64,000 bases of DNA. Origin: CAZOOM01 sp964460795 (GTDB taxonomy: Bacteria; Omnitrophota; Omnitrophia; Omnitrophales; Aquincolibacteriaceae). Location of the stretch: assembly GCA_964460795.1 (NCBI GenBank), contig CAYWRU010000013.1, positions 1 to 64,000 on the forward strand, in the 5' to 3' direction. The position numbers and the translations under genes were made by a program. Below, piece by piece: positions 57,056-64,000 of the stretch; within the stretch, counting starts at the first letter, position 1; each line of letters opens with the position of its first letter. The notes beneath the pieces were generated by a model. It was not told the origin of the DNA. It was given only the letters and a program-made list of their open reading frames with translations, and did no database searches.

Positions 57056-57742
57056 CTATGCGGCGGTTGCAGCGAAGCTGGCCGGGCGAGCGCCCCACGG
57101 GCGGCCGTAGTGGGCGGCGCAAGTCTCGCCGTACCCGACCGCAGTGGAGCGCTCATCGGTGAGCGCGCGGTTGCAGTAGCAGCACTTGCCGGTGAGCCTC
57201 GCGCTATGCTTGGCGACGCCGTCGGGATCGGCAGCGAACTCGCGCAGGCGATCGATGATGCGGGCAGCGAGTTGTCCGACCGCACAGGTGCGCGACGGCT
57301 GATAGGTGCCATCGAGAAGGATGCGGCCGTACCAGTCGCGATCTCCGCTGATCTCGTCGCGCTCACCGTCGAGCACCGTGAGCGAGCCGGGCACCCTCGC
57401 GCGCTCGCCGGCAACGTTGATGCGGATCGAGCCGCCGTAGACGTTGCGATTATCGGGATGGGGGAGCGCGAGCACGATGGCCGGGCGCTTCAGATGTTTC
57501 TTCGCGCTATCGAACAGGCGAAGGATGCCGCCGAGATCACCGATCTGAGCGGCGGCGGGAGTCTGCGTTTGCGTGAGACGATAGACGTAGTCTCCGTAGT
57601 TGTTGATCTCGACGAAATCACCAACGGTGACGCGCTGGCAGTCGCCATTGCGCTTCTCGATAGTAACTTGCGATCCGGGGGTGAGACGATCGTTGGCGCG
57701 GATACCCCAGTCATTTCCGATTTTGGTGAAGTGAGCGAGCAT
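57056..57742 (-). CDS. DUF6011-like early protein
   Basis: 228 residues. N-terminal HFTKIGNDWGIRANDRLTPG, central beta-rich part, and a C-terminal zinc-type module GKCCYCNRALTDERSTAVGY, ETCAAHYGRPWG, the DUF6011 signature. Possible nucleic-acid or protein-binding role; biochemical function unknown. Second gene of the operon from the 58125 promoter. Confidence 0.75.
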   Translation of the reverse strand: MLAHFTKIGNDWGIRANDRLTPGSQVTIEKRNGDCQRVTVGDFVEINNYGDYVYRLTQTQTPAAAQIGDLGGILRLFDSAKKHLKRPAIVLALPHPDNRNVYGGSIRINVAGERARVPGSLTVLDGERDEISGDRDWYGRILLDGTYQPSRTCAVGQLAARIIDRLREFAADPDGVAKHSARLTGKCCYCNRALTDERSTAVGYGETCAAHYGRPWGARPASFAATAA

Positions 57743-57781
57743 TGAAGTTCTCCGTTGTTCGCTTGGGTGAGATGGTCGATG

Positions 57782-58090
57782 CTAGGCGGCGGCTCGCGCC
57801 TCGGCCTTGGTGAAGGCGGCGACGATGCCATCCTTCTTCGCGTTGACGCGGACGGCGACGACCTCAGTCGTCTTGGTGTGCGCGGCGATGAATTGTGGAG
57901 AGAGCTTCGCACGCACCGCGTCCATGTCGAGCGTGTTGCGCTCGGATGCAGAGACGACTGCGCGGAAGAGTTCGCCTTCGTAGGCACCTTCGCCCTTGGC
58001 GATGAGCACCTGCTTGATCTTCTTGGCCTCGGCTTCGAGGGTTGCGATCTGCGCCTGCAGCGCGCCAAGTTGGTCGACGATGTGGGTCAT
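57782..58090 (-). CDS. Coiled-coil early protein
   Basis: 102 residues. N-terminal coiled coil (QLGALQAQIATLEAEAKKIK), then FRAVVSASERNTLDMDAVRA and a basic tail. First gene after the leftward promoter at 58125-58153, with CAGGAG upstream. It may be an abundant early protein; family not known to me. Confidence 0.65.
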   Translation of the reverse strand: MTHIVDQLGALQAQIATLEAEAKKIKQVLIAKGEGAYEGELFRAVVSASERNTLDMDAVRAKLSPQFIAAHTKTTEVVAVRVNAKKDGIVAAFTKAEARAAA

Positions 58091-58124
58091 TTCGGTCTCC
58101 TGTCGGATGTCTGGTCGGCTCCTG

Positions 58125-58153
58125 TTTGTACCAAATGCTCACCTAGGTTGCAA
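58125..58153 (-). promoter_or_regulatory. Early leftward promoter with shared operator (second copy)
   Basis: Minus strand TTGCAA, 17-nt spacer CCTAGGTGAGCATTTGG, TACAAA, about 35 nt upstream of the 58090 start. The spacer matches that at 41206-41222 except for a few bases. The middle contains the palindrome ACCTAGGT. Confidence 0.65.
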
Positions 58154-58197
58154 TACTGAAGGCGGTGTATTTCCATCATTTCCCTGCTGCTGGGCAC

Positions 58198-58226
58198 TTT
58201 CACTCCGACTGCTGCTGGCCTATAAA
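58198..58226 (+). promoter_or_regulatory. Possible rightward late promoter before terminase
   Basis: TTTCAC, 17-nt spacer, TATAAA (58221-58226), about 30 nt before the terminase small-subunit ATG. The -10 is good and the -35 poor, so it may need an activator. Confidence 0.35.
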
Positions 58227-58254
58227 AGGGCTCCGATTTCATGGGGATAGCTAG

Positions 58255-58755
58255 ATGGCGAAGGGGGGACGCCCGGCGTGGAGGCCTAAAAATCCGGAAC
58301 TGGCGCGGGCGATGGTCGAGGCGCTGGTCGGGTTTGGTGTCGATCAGGTGACCATCGGCCAGCTATTGGACCCGCCCTGCAGCAAGGATGTGATCCAGAA
58401 ATATTACCGGGCGGAGATCGATAGCGGAGCGCAGATGTTGCGCGCGAGAGCCGAAGCTACGCTTGCGCTTTTGGCCCTCGGTCGGCCGGAGGTTCGGGTT
58501 GGCAAGCGGATCGTGCAGCGATCTGTGCCACCGGATAGGGCGTCGTTGTTTTTCCTGCTCAAGACCAGATATGGCTACCGCGAGGTGAGTCGCACGGAGC
58601 ACAGTTTCGATGGTGTCGACATCGGAAGCCTCACAGAGACCCAGCTTGCGCAGCTTATCGAAAGACTCGATCGAGCGCTTGCGACTCGAAGCGGCGGGGC
58701 GGCTGCGGAGGATGCAGAAGGGGCGGACGGCGAAGTTCAGCCGGTACGCCACTGA
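58255..58755 (+). CDS. Terminase small subunit candidate
   Basis: 166 residues. N-terminal GRPAWRPKNPELARAMVEAL, a helical region with GQLLDPPCSKDVIQKYYRAE, a possible DNA-binding HTH, and a C-terminal helix with coiled-coil character. It lies directly upstream of and overlaps the large subunit, as terminase small subunits do; it should recognise the packaging site. Confidence 0.75.
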   Translation: MAKGGRPAWRPKNPELARAMVEALVGFGVDQVTIGQLLDPPCSKDVIQKYYRAEIDSGAQMLRARAEATLALLALGRPEVRVGKRIVQRSVPPDRASLFFLLKTRYGYREVSRTEHSFDGVDIGSLTETQLAQLIERLDRALATRSGGAAAEDAEGADGEVQPVRH

Positions 58756-60691
58756 GCCTGTCGGTTTTGTTGATCAGGCTCTGCTCGGGTTTGTCTGGAG
58801 CAAGCAACGCGAAATCATGGATAGCGTGCGCGACAATCGCTACACAGCGGTTCCGTCGTGTCATGGAGCGGGGAAGAGCGCCGTAGCCGGCCGCATAGGC
58901 GCTTGGTGGCTCGCCTCACATCCTCTGGGTGAGGCTTTCCTTGTGACGACAGCGCCGACCTTCAATCAGGTGAAGGCCATTCTGTGGCGCGAGATCAACA
59001 AGGTGCATCGTATTGGCGGCCTGCCCGGCTGGTGCAATGAAGTCGAGTGGAAGGTCGACCCGAATGAACTGATCGGCTTCGGGCGTGCCGCGAAGGATAT
59101 GACTTCGTTCCAAGGCATTCACGCTCGCCGTGTGCTGGTGATTGGCGATGAAGCGTCCGGTATCTCAAACGAAATCAGCGAGGGCATGGAGACGCTGATG
59201 ACGAATGAGGATTGCCGGATGCTGAAGATCGGCAATCCGGATGATCCGGCGAGCGCGTTTGCGGAGAACTGCAAGCCGGGCTCCGGCTACAATGTGATCC
59301 GGATCAGCGCTTTCGATACTCCGAACTTCACTGGGGAAGAAATCCCGGACTGGATGAAACATTTTCTTGTCTCGCCGATCTGGGTCGAGGAGCGGCGCAA
59401 GAAGTGGGGTGAGGATAGTCCGATGTACCGATCGAAGGTGCTCGGTCTATTCCCTGACATGGCTGAGGACAGCCTGTTGAGCTTGTCTTCGATCACGTCC
59501 GCGCAGCAGAACGTCTATGTGCCGCGGCCGGGTGACGCGAATGAGCTTGGTGTTGACGTGGCGCGCGGCGGCCTCGACGCCTCGGTGATCTATCATCGCC
59601 ACGGATATCGTCTTCGCCGGTTTTCCCGGATGAACAAGCGCGACACGATGACCCTGACTGGTGAAGTTGTTCGGGCGATAAAGGAGACTGGGGCGACCGT
59701 GGTGAAGATCGACGACATTGGCGTCGGCGGCGGCGTGACTGATCGTCTTCGCGAGCTTCGGTCTGAGGGGGTCGTGCCATCGCATGTTGAGATTGTCGCA
59801 GTGAATGTCGGCGAGAGTTGTCGCGACATGGGTCAGATTGAGCGCTTCAAGAACCTGCGTATGCAGGTGAACTGGCAGATGCGCGATATATTCGAGTCAG
59901 GCCTTCTCGATATCGACGAGAAGGACGACGAGCTTGCTGCTCAGGCGTCCCAGATGCGCTACAAGGTGCATTCTGATGGCATCATGTGGTTGGAGAAAAA
60001 GGACGACATGAAAAAACGCACGCGCGGCCTCAGTCCTGATGACTGGGATGCGGCCGTGTTGGCGTTCACCCAGAAAGAGCTTGGAGGTGTGTCTGTGCAT
60101 ACGGCCGTAGAAGACGACATCGTTGTGCAGCACTTCGATCCGCCGAAGCAGTGGGCGAGAGTGGTCGCGGTTCACATCACAAAATCAAAGTTCTCGGCGG
60201 TGTGGTGCGCTGTCGATGTTGAGGCGAAGATCAATTACCTGTACAACGAGTATCATGCGCCGTTGACGGCTCTCCCGGTCCACGCCGACGCGATAAAGCA
60301 GCGTGGCGCTGATATCCCGGTGATCTTCGACAAGCTCGCGGATGGGCGCAGCGACAAGGCTGGCACAATGCTCGTCGATCGACTGCTCGATCTGCATCTC
60401 GACCTGTATGTCAGCGAGATGGATCGTGAGGCGGCGATTGTCGAGGCGCAAACTCAGTATGGAGCCCAGCGCGTCAAGGTGTCGGAGCGGCTCACAAAGT
60501 GGATAGGGCAATTCAAGCATTATCGCAGGGACGGCGAGGGTGACGTTGTCGAGGGTGATGATCAGTTGATGATCGCCACGGAATTGCTTTTGTCCTCCGG
60601 CCTGCCTATCGCTGCCATACCGGGGTCGGCTGAGCGCATTGCTGCGGATGACTGGGCGAGGGAGAGCGCGGACGATGTCACCGGGTATTGA
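58712..60691 (+). CDS. Terminase large subunit with an extra C-terminal nuclease-like domain
   Basis: 659 residues from ATG 58712 (the overlap with the small subunit is 44 nt). ATPase: Walker A-like SCHGAGKSA (Lys55), Walker B VLVIGDEA (Asp146/Glu147), coupling region. First nuclease: ELGVDVARGG (Asp282), KIDDIGVGG, and DDWDAAVLAF (Asp446). Then a further 170 residues resemble another terminase RNase H-type nuclease (VVAVHITKSKFSAVWC, INYLYNEYHAP, FKHYRRDGEGDVVEGDDQLM). It packages DNA and cuts concatemers. Confidence 0.85.
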   Translation: MQKGRTAKFSRYATEPVGFVDQALLGFVWSKQREIMDSVRDNRYTAVPSCHGAGKSAVAGRIGAWWLASHPLGEAFLVTTAPTFNQVKAILWREINKVHRIGGLPGWCNEVEWKVDPNELIGFGRAAKDMTSFQGIHARRVLVIGDEASGISNEISEGMETLMTNEDCRMLKIGNPDDPASAFAENCKPGSGYNVIRISAFDTPNFTGEEIPDWMKHFLVSPIWVEERRKKWGEDSPMYRSKVLGLFPDMAEDSLLSLSSITSAQQNVYVPRPGDANELGVDVARGGLDASVIYHRHGYRLRRFSRMNKRDTMTLTGEVVRAIKETGATVVKIDDIGVGGGVTDRLRELRSEGVVPSHVEIVAVNVGESCRDMGQIERFKNLRMQVNWQMRDIFESGLLDIDEKDDELAAQASQMRYKVHSDGIMWLEKKDDMKKRTRGLSPDDWDAAVLAFTQKELGGVSVHTAVEDDIVVQHFDPPKQWARVVAVHITKSKFSAVWCAVDVEAKINYLYNEYHAPLTALPVHADAIKQRGADIPVIFDKLADGRSDKAGTMLVDRLLDLHLDLYVSEMDREAAIVEAQTQYGAQRVKVSERLTKWIGQFKHYRRDGEGDVVEGDDQLMIATELLLSSGLPIAAIPGSAERIAADDWARESADDVTGY

Positions 60692-60704
60692 TTTGGAGGG
60701 CAGG

Positions 60705-60971
60705 ATGTCAGTGGGCGGTCAAGGCGGGCGCGCTAGTCCGGCGAAGTACGACCAGCGTTGCTTGGTTTTCCGGTTTACTGGCGGCGGGGAGACCGTTGTC
60801 CGTTTTGTGAACCGGGCGACAGCCTCTGGTTTCCTGAAGAGGATTGTCGGGGAGTCGCCGGGTTCTGTGGCGATTGACTGGGATGTGACAGCCGACGAGT
60901 CGTTCCACCTGATCTACCTATCCAAGGTAACCGAGATCGTTCTCCCGCCTCTCGATAAAAGCGGGGCTTGA
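60705..60971 (+). CDS. Small protein after terminase
   Basis: 88 residues from ATG with GGAGGG upstream. Mixed fold (LVFRFTGGGETVVRFVNRAT, SVAIDWDVTADESFHLIYLS). Function unknown. Confidence 0.6.
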   Translation: MSVGGQGGRASPAKYDQRCLVFRFTGGGETVVRFVNRATASGFLKRIVGESPGSVAIDWDVTADESFHLIYLSKVTEIVLPPLDKSGA

Positions 60972-61023
60972 ATTTGTCCACCGCCGGGTGTTCGCTGTGG
61001 TTGCGGACCGAAGGAGATGCGGC

Positions 61024-61281
61024 ATGGCTTTGAAGCCGAGGGCTACCAAGAAACCCAAGTTATCCGAAGACCCGAAGGTGCGCGAGGCCGCCGCCTTTGT
61101 GGGGCGCGGCCTCGCGGCCCGGGGGGCTGTCGATCAGACTGTTGCTCGGCCGACCCCCGCCATCCGGCGCGGCCCAAGCAAGACGCAGATCGGTGATGCC
61201 ATTCGTGGCGTTGCGCCGGGGCTCCCGGCCGCCACAGTCTCTCGCATTGCCGCCGTCGTGATGGATTTGTATGGCGGGTAA
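61024..61281 (+). CDS. Small basic protein
   Basis: 85 residues from ATG with AAGGAG upstream. Lys/Pro-rich start, Ala-rich middle, then PAIRRGPSKTQIGDAIRGVA and a hydrophobic end. No family known. Confidence 0.55.
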   Translation: MALKPRATKKPKLSEDPKVREAAAFVGRGLAARGAVDQTVARPTPAIRRGPSKTQIGDAIRGVAPGLPAATVSRIAAVVMDLYGG

Positions 61282-61453
61282 GCCGCCATACGGTGGTCGG
61301 CCGGGCAAGCGTCCAGCGGAAGATCGTCGGCGAGAATTGATGCGGTCTGCTCGCACCAAGGCCGAGCAGAAATATAGCGCTGGCGGGAAAGAGCGGGAGC
61401 GCCGGCAACCGGCGATGCCGAGATTAAAAATTCTGGAGGAACCTGATGTCTGA
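61271..61453 (+). CDS. Small basic protein
   Basis: 60 residues, strongly basic and Gly/Pro-rich (KPPYGGRPGKRPAEDRRREL). Overlaps both neighbours. Could be nucleic-acid-binding; unknown. Confidence 0.5.
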   Translation: MAGKPPYGGRPGKRPAEDRRRELMRSARTKAEQKYSAGGKERERRQPAMPRLKILEEPDV

Positions 61454-61649
61454 GCCCGTAGTGGTGACGCTTGAGACCGACGCGGCTTTGGCTGTGGCGC
61501 TGAAGGCGAAACTTGAGGGCGTCGCCGACGATATGGCGAAGCTCAAGAGGCGAGGCGTGCATGTGGCGTTCAATATCGGCGATCCTTCTGGGCAGGGCCG
61601 CTTTGTGCTGGTGGAATTTCGCGCTCAACGAATAGAGGATTTGGTCTGA
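61446..61649 (+). CDS. Small protein
   Basis: 67 residues; helix KAKLEGVADDMAKLKRRGVH then VAFNIGDPSGQGRFVLVEF. Function unknown. 4-nt region of close contact with the next gene. Confidence 0.55.
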   Translation: MSEPVVVTLETDAALAVALKAKLEGVADDMAKLKRRGVHVAFNIGDPSGQGRFVLVEFRAQRIEDLV

Positions 61650-61921
61650 TGGCGAAGGAAAATGTTGGTGGTGCTGCGTGCGGTAGCTGTCGTTTCTCGG
61701 CGATGATCCCGGGGCAAGGTTTCAACATCCGGCACTGTAAGAGAGTGCCGCCGATCGCCGTCCCTATGGTTGTCTCGCAGAGCAAGCCGATACTCCCGGG
61801 TATACCCGCGGCGCAGTCGATCCAGTTTTTGTCTGCCTTCCCCAGTGTTCGCCCCGATGATTGGTGTGGCGAGTTCGTGCAGGTTGGCGGGGGTAGGGAA
61901 AAGATCGGCGAGGCACTGTAA
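61649..61921 (+). CDS. Small Cys-containing protein
   Basis: 90 residues: AACGSCRFSAMIPGQGFNIR, HCKRVPP, and FPSVRPDDWCGEF give four cysteines in a recurrent phage pattern, probably a metal site. Function unknown. Confidence 0.65.
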   Translation: MAKENVGGAACGSCRFSAMIPGQGFNIRHCKRVPPIAVPMVVSQSKPILPGIPAAQSIQFLSAFPSVRPDDWCGEFVQVGGGREKIGEAL

Positions 61922-61939
61922 TGCGCGAAGGATTAGACA

Positions 61940-62152
61940 ATGATTCCACCGCTCAAGACGCTAGAGGAACACGAGGAAGAACGCGCCCGTGACCGCGCCC
62001 ATTTCAACCGGCCGTGTCGCAATGGAATAGCCTGCCCGAAATGCGGAGCCGAGTGCATCGACAGCAATCCCGGGATCGTGCTGGCGAGCGACCCGCCGCG
62101 CTCCCTTATCGCCTGTAGCAAATGCGACTTCACCGGGTCGAGAACGTGTTGA
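61940..62152 (+). CDS. Small zinc-ribbon protein
   Basis: 70 residues: charged helix (LKTLEEHEEERARDRAHFNR) then CRNGIACPKCGAECIDSN and IACSKCDFTGSRTC. The CxxC pairs suggest a zinc ribbon. Confidence 0.6.
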   Translation: MIPPLKTLEEHEEERARDRAHFNRPCRNGIACPKCGAECIDSNPGIVLASDPPRSLIACSKCDFTGSRTC

Positions 62153-62167
62153 TTAGTGAGTTGAGCA

Positions 62168-62281
62168 ATGGACGTCTGGATGGTCGTGGCCCTGCTTATC
62201 CCCGCCAGCTTTGGGGTCGCGTGGCTGATCGTCGAGGTGGCAGAGCGGGCGTTCAACGTGTTCACGCAGAATAGTCGATAG
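62168..62281 (+). CDS. Tiny membrane protein
   Basis: 37 residues: MDVWMVVALLIPASFGVAWL followed by IVEVAERAFNVFTQNSR. A single TM helix; no clear ribosome site. The following 100 nt hold no gene. Confidence 0.4.
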   Translation: MDVWMVVALLIPASFGVAWLIVEVAERAFNVFTQNSR

Positions 62282-62381
62282 CGAGAAGGTGGGTTCTCGG
62301 CACCATCAAGCCCCGAGGATGATAAGTGCGGGGATGTGGTCCCCAAGCCCACCGCCACAACGCAGATACGAGGTTAATTCC

Positions 62382-62672
62382 GTGGCGAAGCGACACGATT
62401 TGAAGGTCTGGCCGGAATACTTTGCAGCCATCCACGTTGGATCAAAGCCGTTCGAGATCAGGAAGAACGACCGGGACTATCAGGTGGGCGACACGCTCGT
62501 CCTGCACGAGTACGCCCCCGGCCCTGACGAATACACCGGCCGCGTGGCCGAGCGCCTCGTCACTTACATGCTGAATGGCGACGACCCGATGGGTTACGCC
62601 TTCGGCTTGCGCACCGGCTTTGTTGCGCTCGGCCTTCGTGAGTTTGTCGAAACGACGCAGATAGAGGCTTAA
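62382..62672 (+). CDS. DUF3850/ASCH-like protein
   Basis: 96 residues from GTG. KRHDLKVWPEYFAAIHVGSK, PFEIRKNDRDYQVGDTLVLH, and YTGRVAERLVTYML match the small PUA/ASCH-type phage family (DUF3850), presumed RNA-binding or nucleotide-related. Role not known. Confidence 0.8.
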   Translation: MAKRHDLKVWPEYFAAIHVGSKPFEIRKNDRDYQVGDTLVLHEYAPGPDEYTGRVAERLVTYMLNGDDPMGYAFGLRTGFVALGLREFVETTQIEA

Positions 62673-62675
62673 CAC

Positions 62676-62954
62676 ATGCGAACATCGGGGCCTTGGCGGC
62701 GCGGGATCGGCAACGAAGCAAACACAGTGTTCGATTCCGAAAACCGGGTTGTCGCAGATCGAGTGGGCTTTTCTGACGGCCTCACTATCGCGGCCGTGCC
62801 GGACATGATCGAGGCGCTGAAGAAGATCGCCGAATACCCCGATGAAGAAAACGAATGGGACGCGGTAGATAAATACGAAGTGGTCCGCACCATAGCAAAG
62901 ACCGCGCTCAAAAAAGCGCAGATCAACGGTTTCAGCAACGGAGAAGCAGGATGA
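62676..62954 (+). CDS. Small conserved phage protein
   Basis: 92 residues (RTSGPWRRGIGNEANTVFDS, AVPDMIEALKKIAEYPDEEN). The GPW start and DMIEALKK helix recur in phage hypothetical proteins. Stop overlaps the next start. Confidence 0.65.
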   Translation: MRTSGPWRRGIGNEANTVFDSENRVVADRVGFSDGLTIAAVPDMIEALKKIAEYPDEENEWDAVDKYEVVRTIAKTALKKAQINGFSNGEAG

Positions 62955-63181
62955 CGGAAGAACAAAAGAAGCTGGTTGATGATGTCGTGAGCGCGGTCAA
63001 GGAGGTCGCGGACTTTAATGAAATGAGGGAGCGCGCCATCAAATCGTTGCAAGCACCGGAGACGAAGCTGTTTGTATTGGTGGTGGCCCGGTCAGACGGG
63101 AGGGTAGACCGGGTGGCGCATGGCGACGATACACTGTTCGCCTATGCCAGTGTGGTGCTCGCCAAACAGGTGCGGGGGTAA
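62951..63181 (+). CDS. Small protein
   Basis: 76 residues: charged helix (DDVVSAVKEVADFNEMRERA) then FVLVVARSDGRVDRVAHGDD. ATGA overlap with the previous gene. Unknown. Confidence 0.6.
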   Translation: MTEEQKKLVDDVVSAVKEVADFNEMRERAIKSLQAPETKLFVLVVARSDGRVDRVAHGDDTLFAYASVVLAKQVRG

Positions 63182-63216
63182 TTGTTAATCGGGCAACTGG
63201 ATATTGGAGAGACAGG

Positions 63217-63606
63217 GTGACACACAATTGGAGCGGCTGGCCGGGGGCTTGGTGCCTCGACTGCGGGATTGAAGACCCGCACGAGACTGCCCTTGCAGAT
63301 GGCGACTTCATTGAAGTGCCGGACAGCGCCAGCGAATTGGGCTTCCGCTACGAGTTTCCGAACGTGAAGCTTGAGCCGTGCCCCGAGCCGGGAAGTGGGC
63401 GGTTCAACCACTACAAGAGCCGCCACCATCTGAAAATCGGTGACACGATCAAGGCGCGGGAGGGATGCCTCGCACACTTCTGCGGCGACATCGACGGCAC
63501 CGTGGAGCAGTTTGATGGCGACACCATCCTGTGCCGGATGAGGCGCACCGGAAAGCTGACGCCGTTCCGGCGAGATCAACTCGACCACATCGCAAGGTCT
63601 TCCTGA
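63217..63606 (+). CDS. Small protein with paired Cys
   Basis: 129 residues from GTG with GGAGAGAC upstream. WSGWPGAWCLDCGIEDPHET start, PNVKLEPCPEPGSGRFNHYK, and a C-terminal beta-barrel-like part (LKIGDTIKAREGCLAHF, GTVEQFDGDTILCRMRRTGK). Similar starts recur in phages. Unknown function. Confidence 0.6.
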   Translation: MTHNWSGWPGAWCLDCGIEDPHETALADGDFIEVPDSASELGFRYEFPNVKLEPCPEPGSGRFNHYKSRHHLKIGDTIKAREGCLAHFCGDIDGTVEQFDGDTILCRMRRTGKLTPFRRDQLDHIARSS

Positions 63607-63698
63607 TGCCCGCCTGCGTCGTCGAAAATGGAAGGCACTCTTGATCGCAGCATTGATCTTCGCCGCCGCGCTGGTGGCATTAAAAACGAGATAGGACC

Positions 63699-63971
63699 AT
63701 GAGCGGCAAAGCGCATTGCGAACGATTCCCCGGCTGCATGAACGTCTCGGACGACCGGAGGCCGCCAAAGTGCGAGCACCCGAGTTGTCCGGGCACGGTG
63801 ACGTGGGTGGATTTCTTCAAGCACGCCAGCCCTAAGCCTGACGCCTGCGAGCACGATTTCCAAGGCTGGCAGGAACACCACGACGACGATGGCCGCGTTA
63901 TGGGCGGCGAGCGCGTCTGCACCAAATGCGGCATGGGCGCGATGGCCTACAGCCTCCGCATGTCAGATTAG
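63699..63971 (+). CDS. Small Cys-rich protein
   Basis: 90 residues: HCERFPGCMNVS, RRPPKCEHPSCPGTV, then ACEHDFQGW and RVCTKCGMGAMAYS. Several cysteine and histidine pairs suggest a zinc-binding fold; the CEHDFQGW/VCTKCG end recurs in phages. The window ends 29 nt later. Confidence 0.65.
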   Translation: MSGKAHCERFPGCMNVSDDRRPPKCEHPSCPGTVTWVDFFKHASPKPDACEHDFQGWQEHHDDDGRVMGGERVCTKCGMGAMAYSLRMSD

Positions 63972-64000
63972 CAAACGTGTCGATTATGAATCGAGAAACC

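Noticed and set aside
63614..63694. Short frame encoding a TM-like stretch (KALLIAALIFAAALVALKTR) before the last gene
   Set aside because: Looks protein-like but has no ATG/GTG start in reach; not called without a start.

Overview
This window is most of the genome of a tailed bacteriophage with P22-like short-tail (podovirus-type) features, infecting an alphaproteobacterium, probably of the Hyphomicrobiales (Bradyrhizobium/Rhodopseudomonas-like). The host inference rests on high G+C, a phage-borne Omp25-type beta-barrel with the rhizobial signature, a GcrA-type sigma-binding domain, and a Tat signal of alphaproteobacterial style. The first bases lie inside the 3' part of the portal gene and no portal 5' end is present, so the window is cut from a longer, probably circular or circularly permuted genome. 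By eye I see no tRNA, rRNA, CRISPR array, insertion sequence or integrase.

Layout: (1) 1-32883, late genes, rightward: portal C-terminus; a small accessory cluster including an anti-Thoeris Tad2-type protein and a Tat-signal protein; a 2783-residue polyvalent protein; GroES-like cochaperonin; scaffold; decoration; major capsid protein; decoration and fibre proteins; then a gene order matching P22 genes 4-10-(26)-14-7-20-16; tail fibre; endolysin and spanin lysis genes. (2) 32985-33776, leftward: an outer-membrane porin-like moron between terminators. (3) 33895-41420, leftward early genes: J-domain protein, DnaQ-like exonuclease, RecT, RecE-like exonuclease, SMC-like ATPase, DUF932 protein. 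(4) 41766-47737, rightward: GcrA-like protein, RuvC-like resolvase, MT-A70 methylase, GP88-like protein, primase-helicase. This block is flanked by two inverted copies of a structured GGATTG-repeat element. (5) 47738-53479: possible structured RNA, XRE regulator, LysM-membrane protein, HNH-like and nuclease-like proteins, leftward zincin, large unknown protein. (6) 53487-58090, leftward cluster of small unknown genes, joined by many ATGA overlaps. (7) 58255-63971, rightward: terminase subunits followed by a run of small, often cysteine-rich proteins, leading off the right edge towards the portal.

The two leftward early operons (starting at 41155 and 58090) share an almost identical promoter/operator, implying co-regulation. 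The early genes supply recombination (RecE/RecT/ATPase/RuvC), replication (primase-helicase) and host-regulation functions. The late genes package and build a P22-like particle that probably ejects several internal proteins. Several reading frames look broken: a G6 tract in the GP88-like gene, an A5 tract in a nuclease-like gene, an A8 tract in a zinc-finger gene, the ruvC 3' end, and an amber codon near 32719. These could be sequencing errors or real mutations; raw reads would decide.
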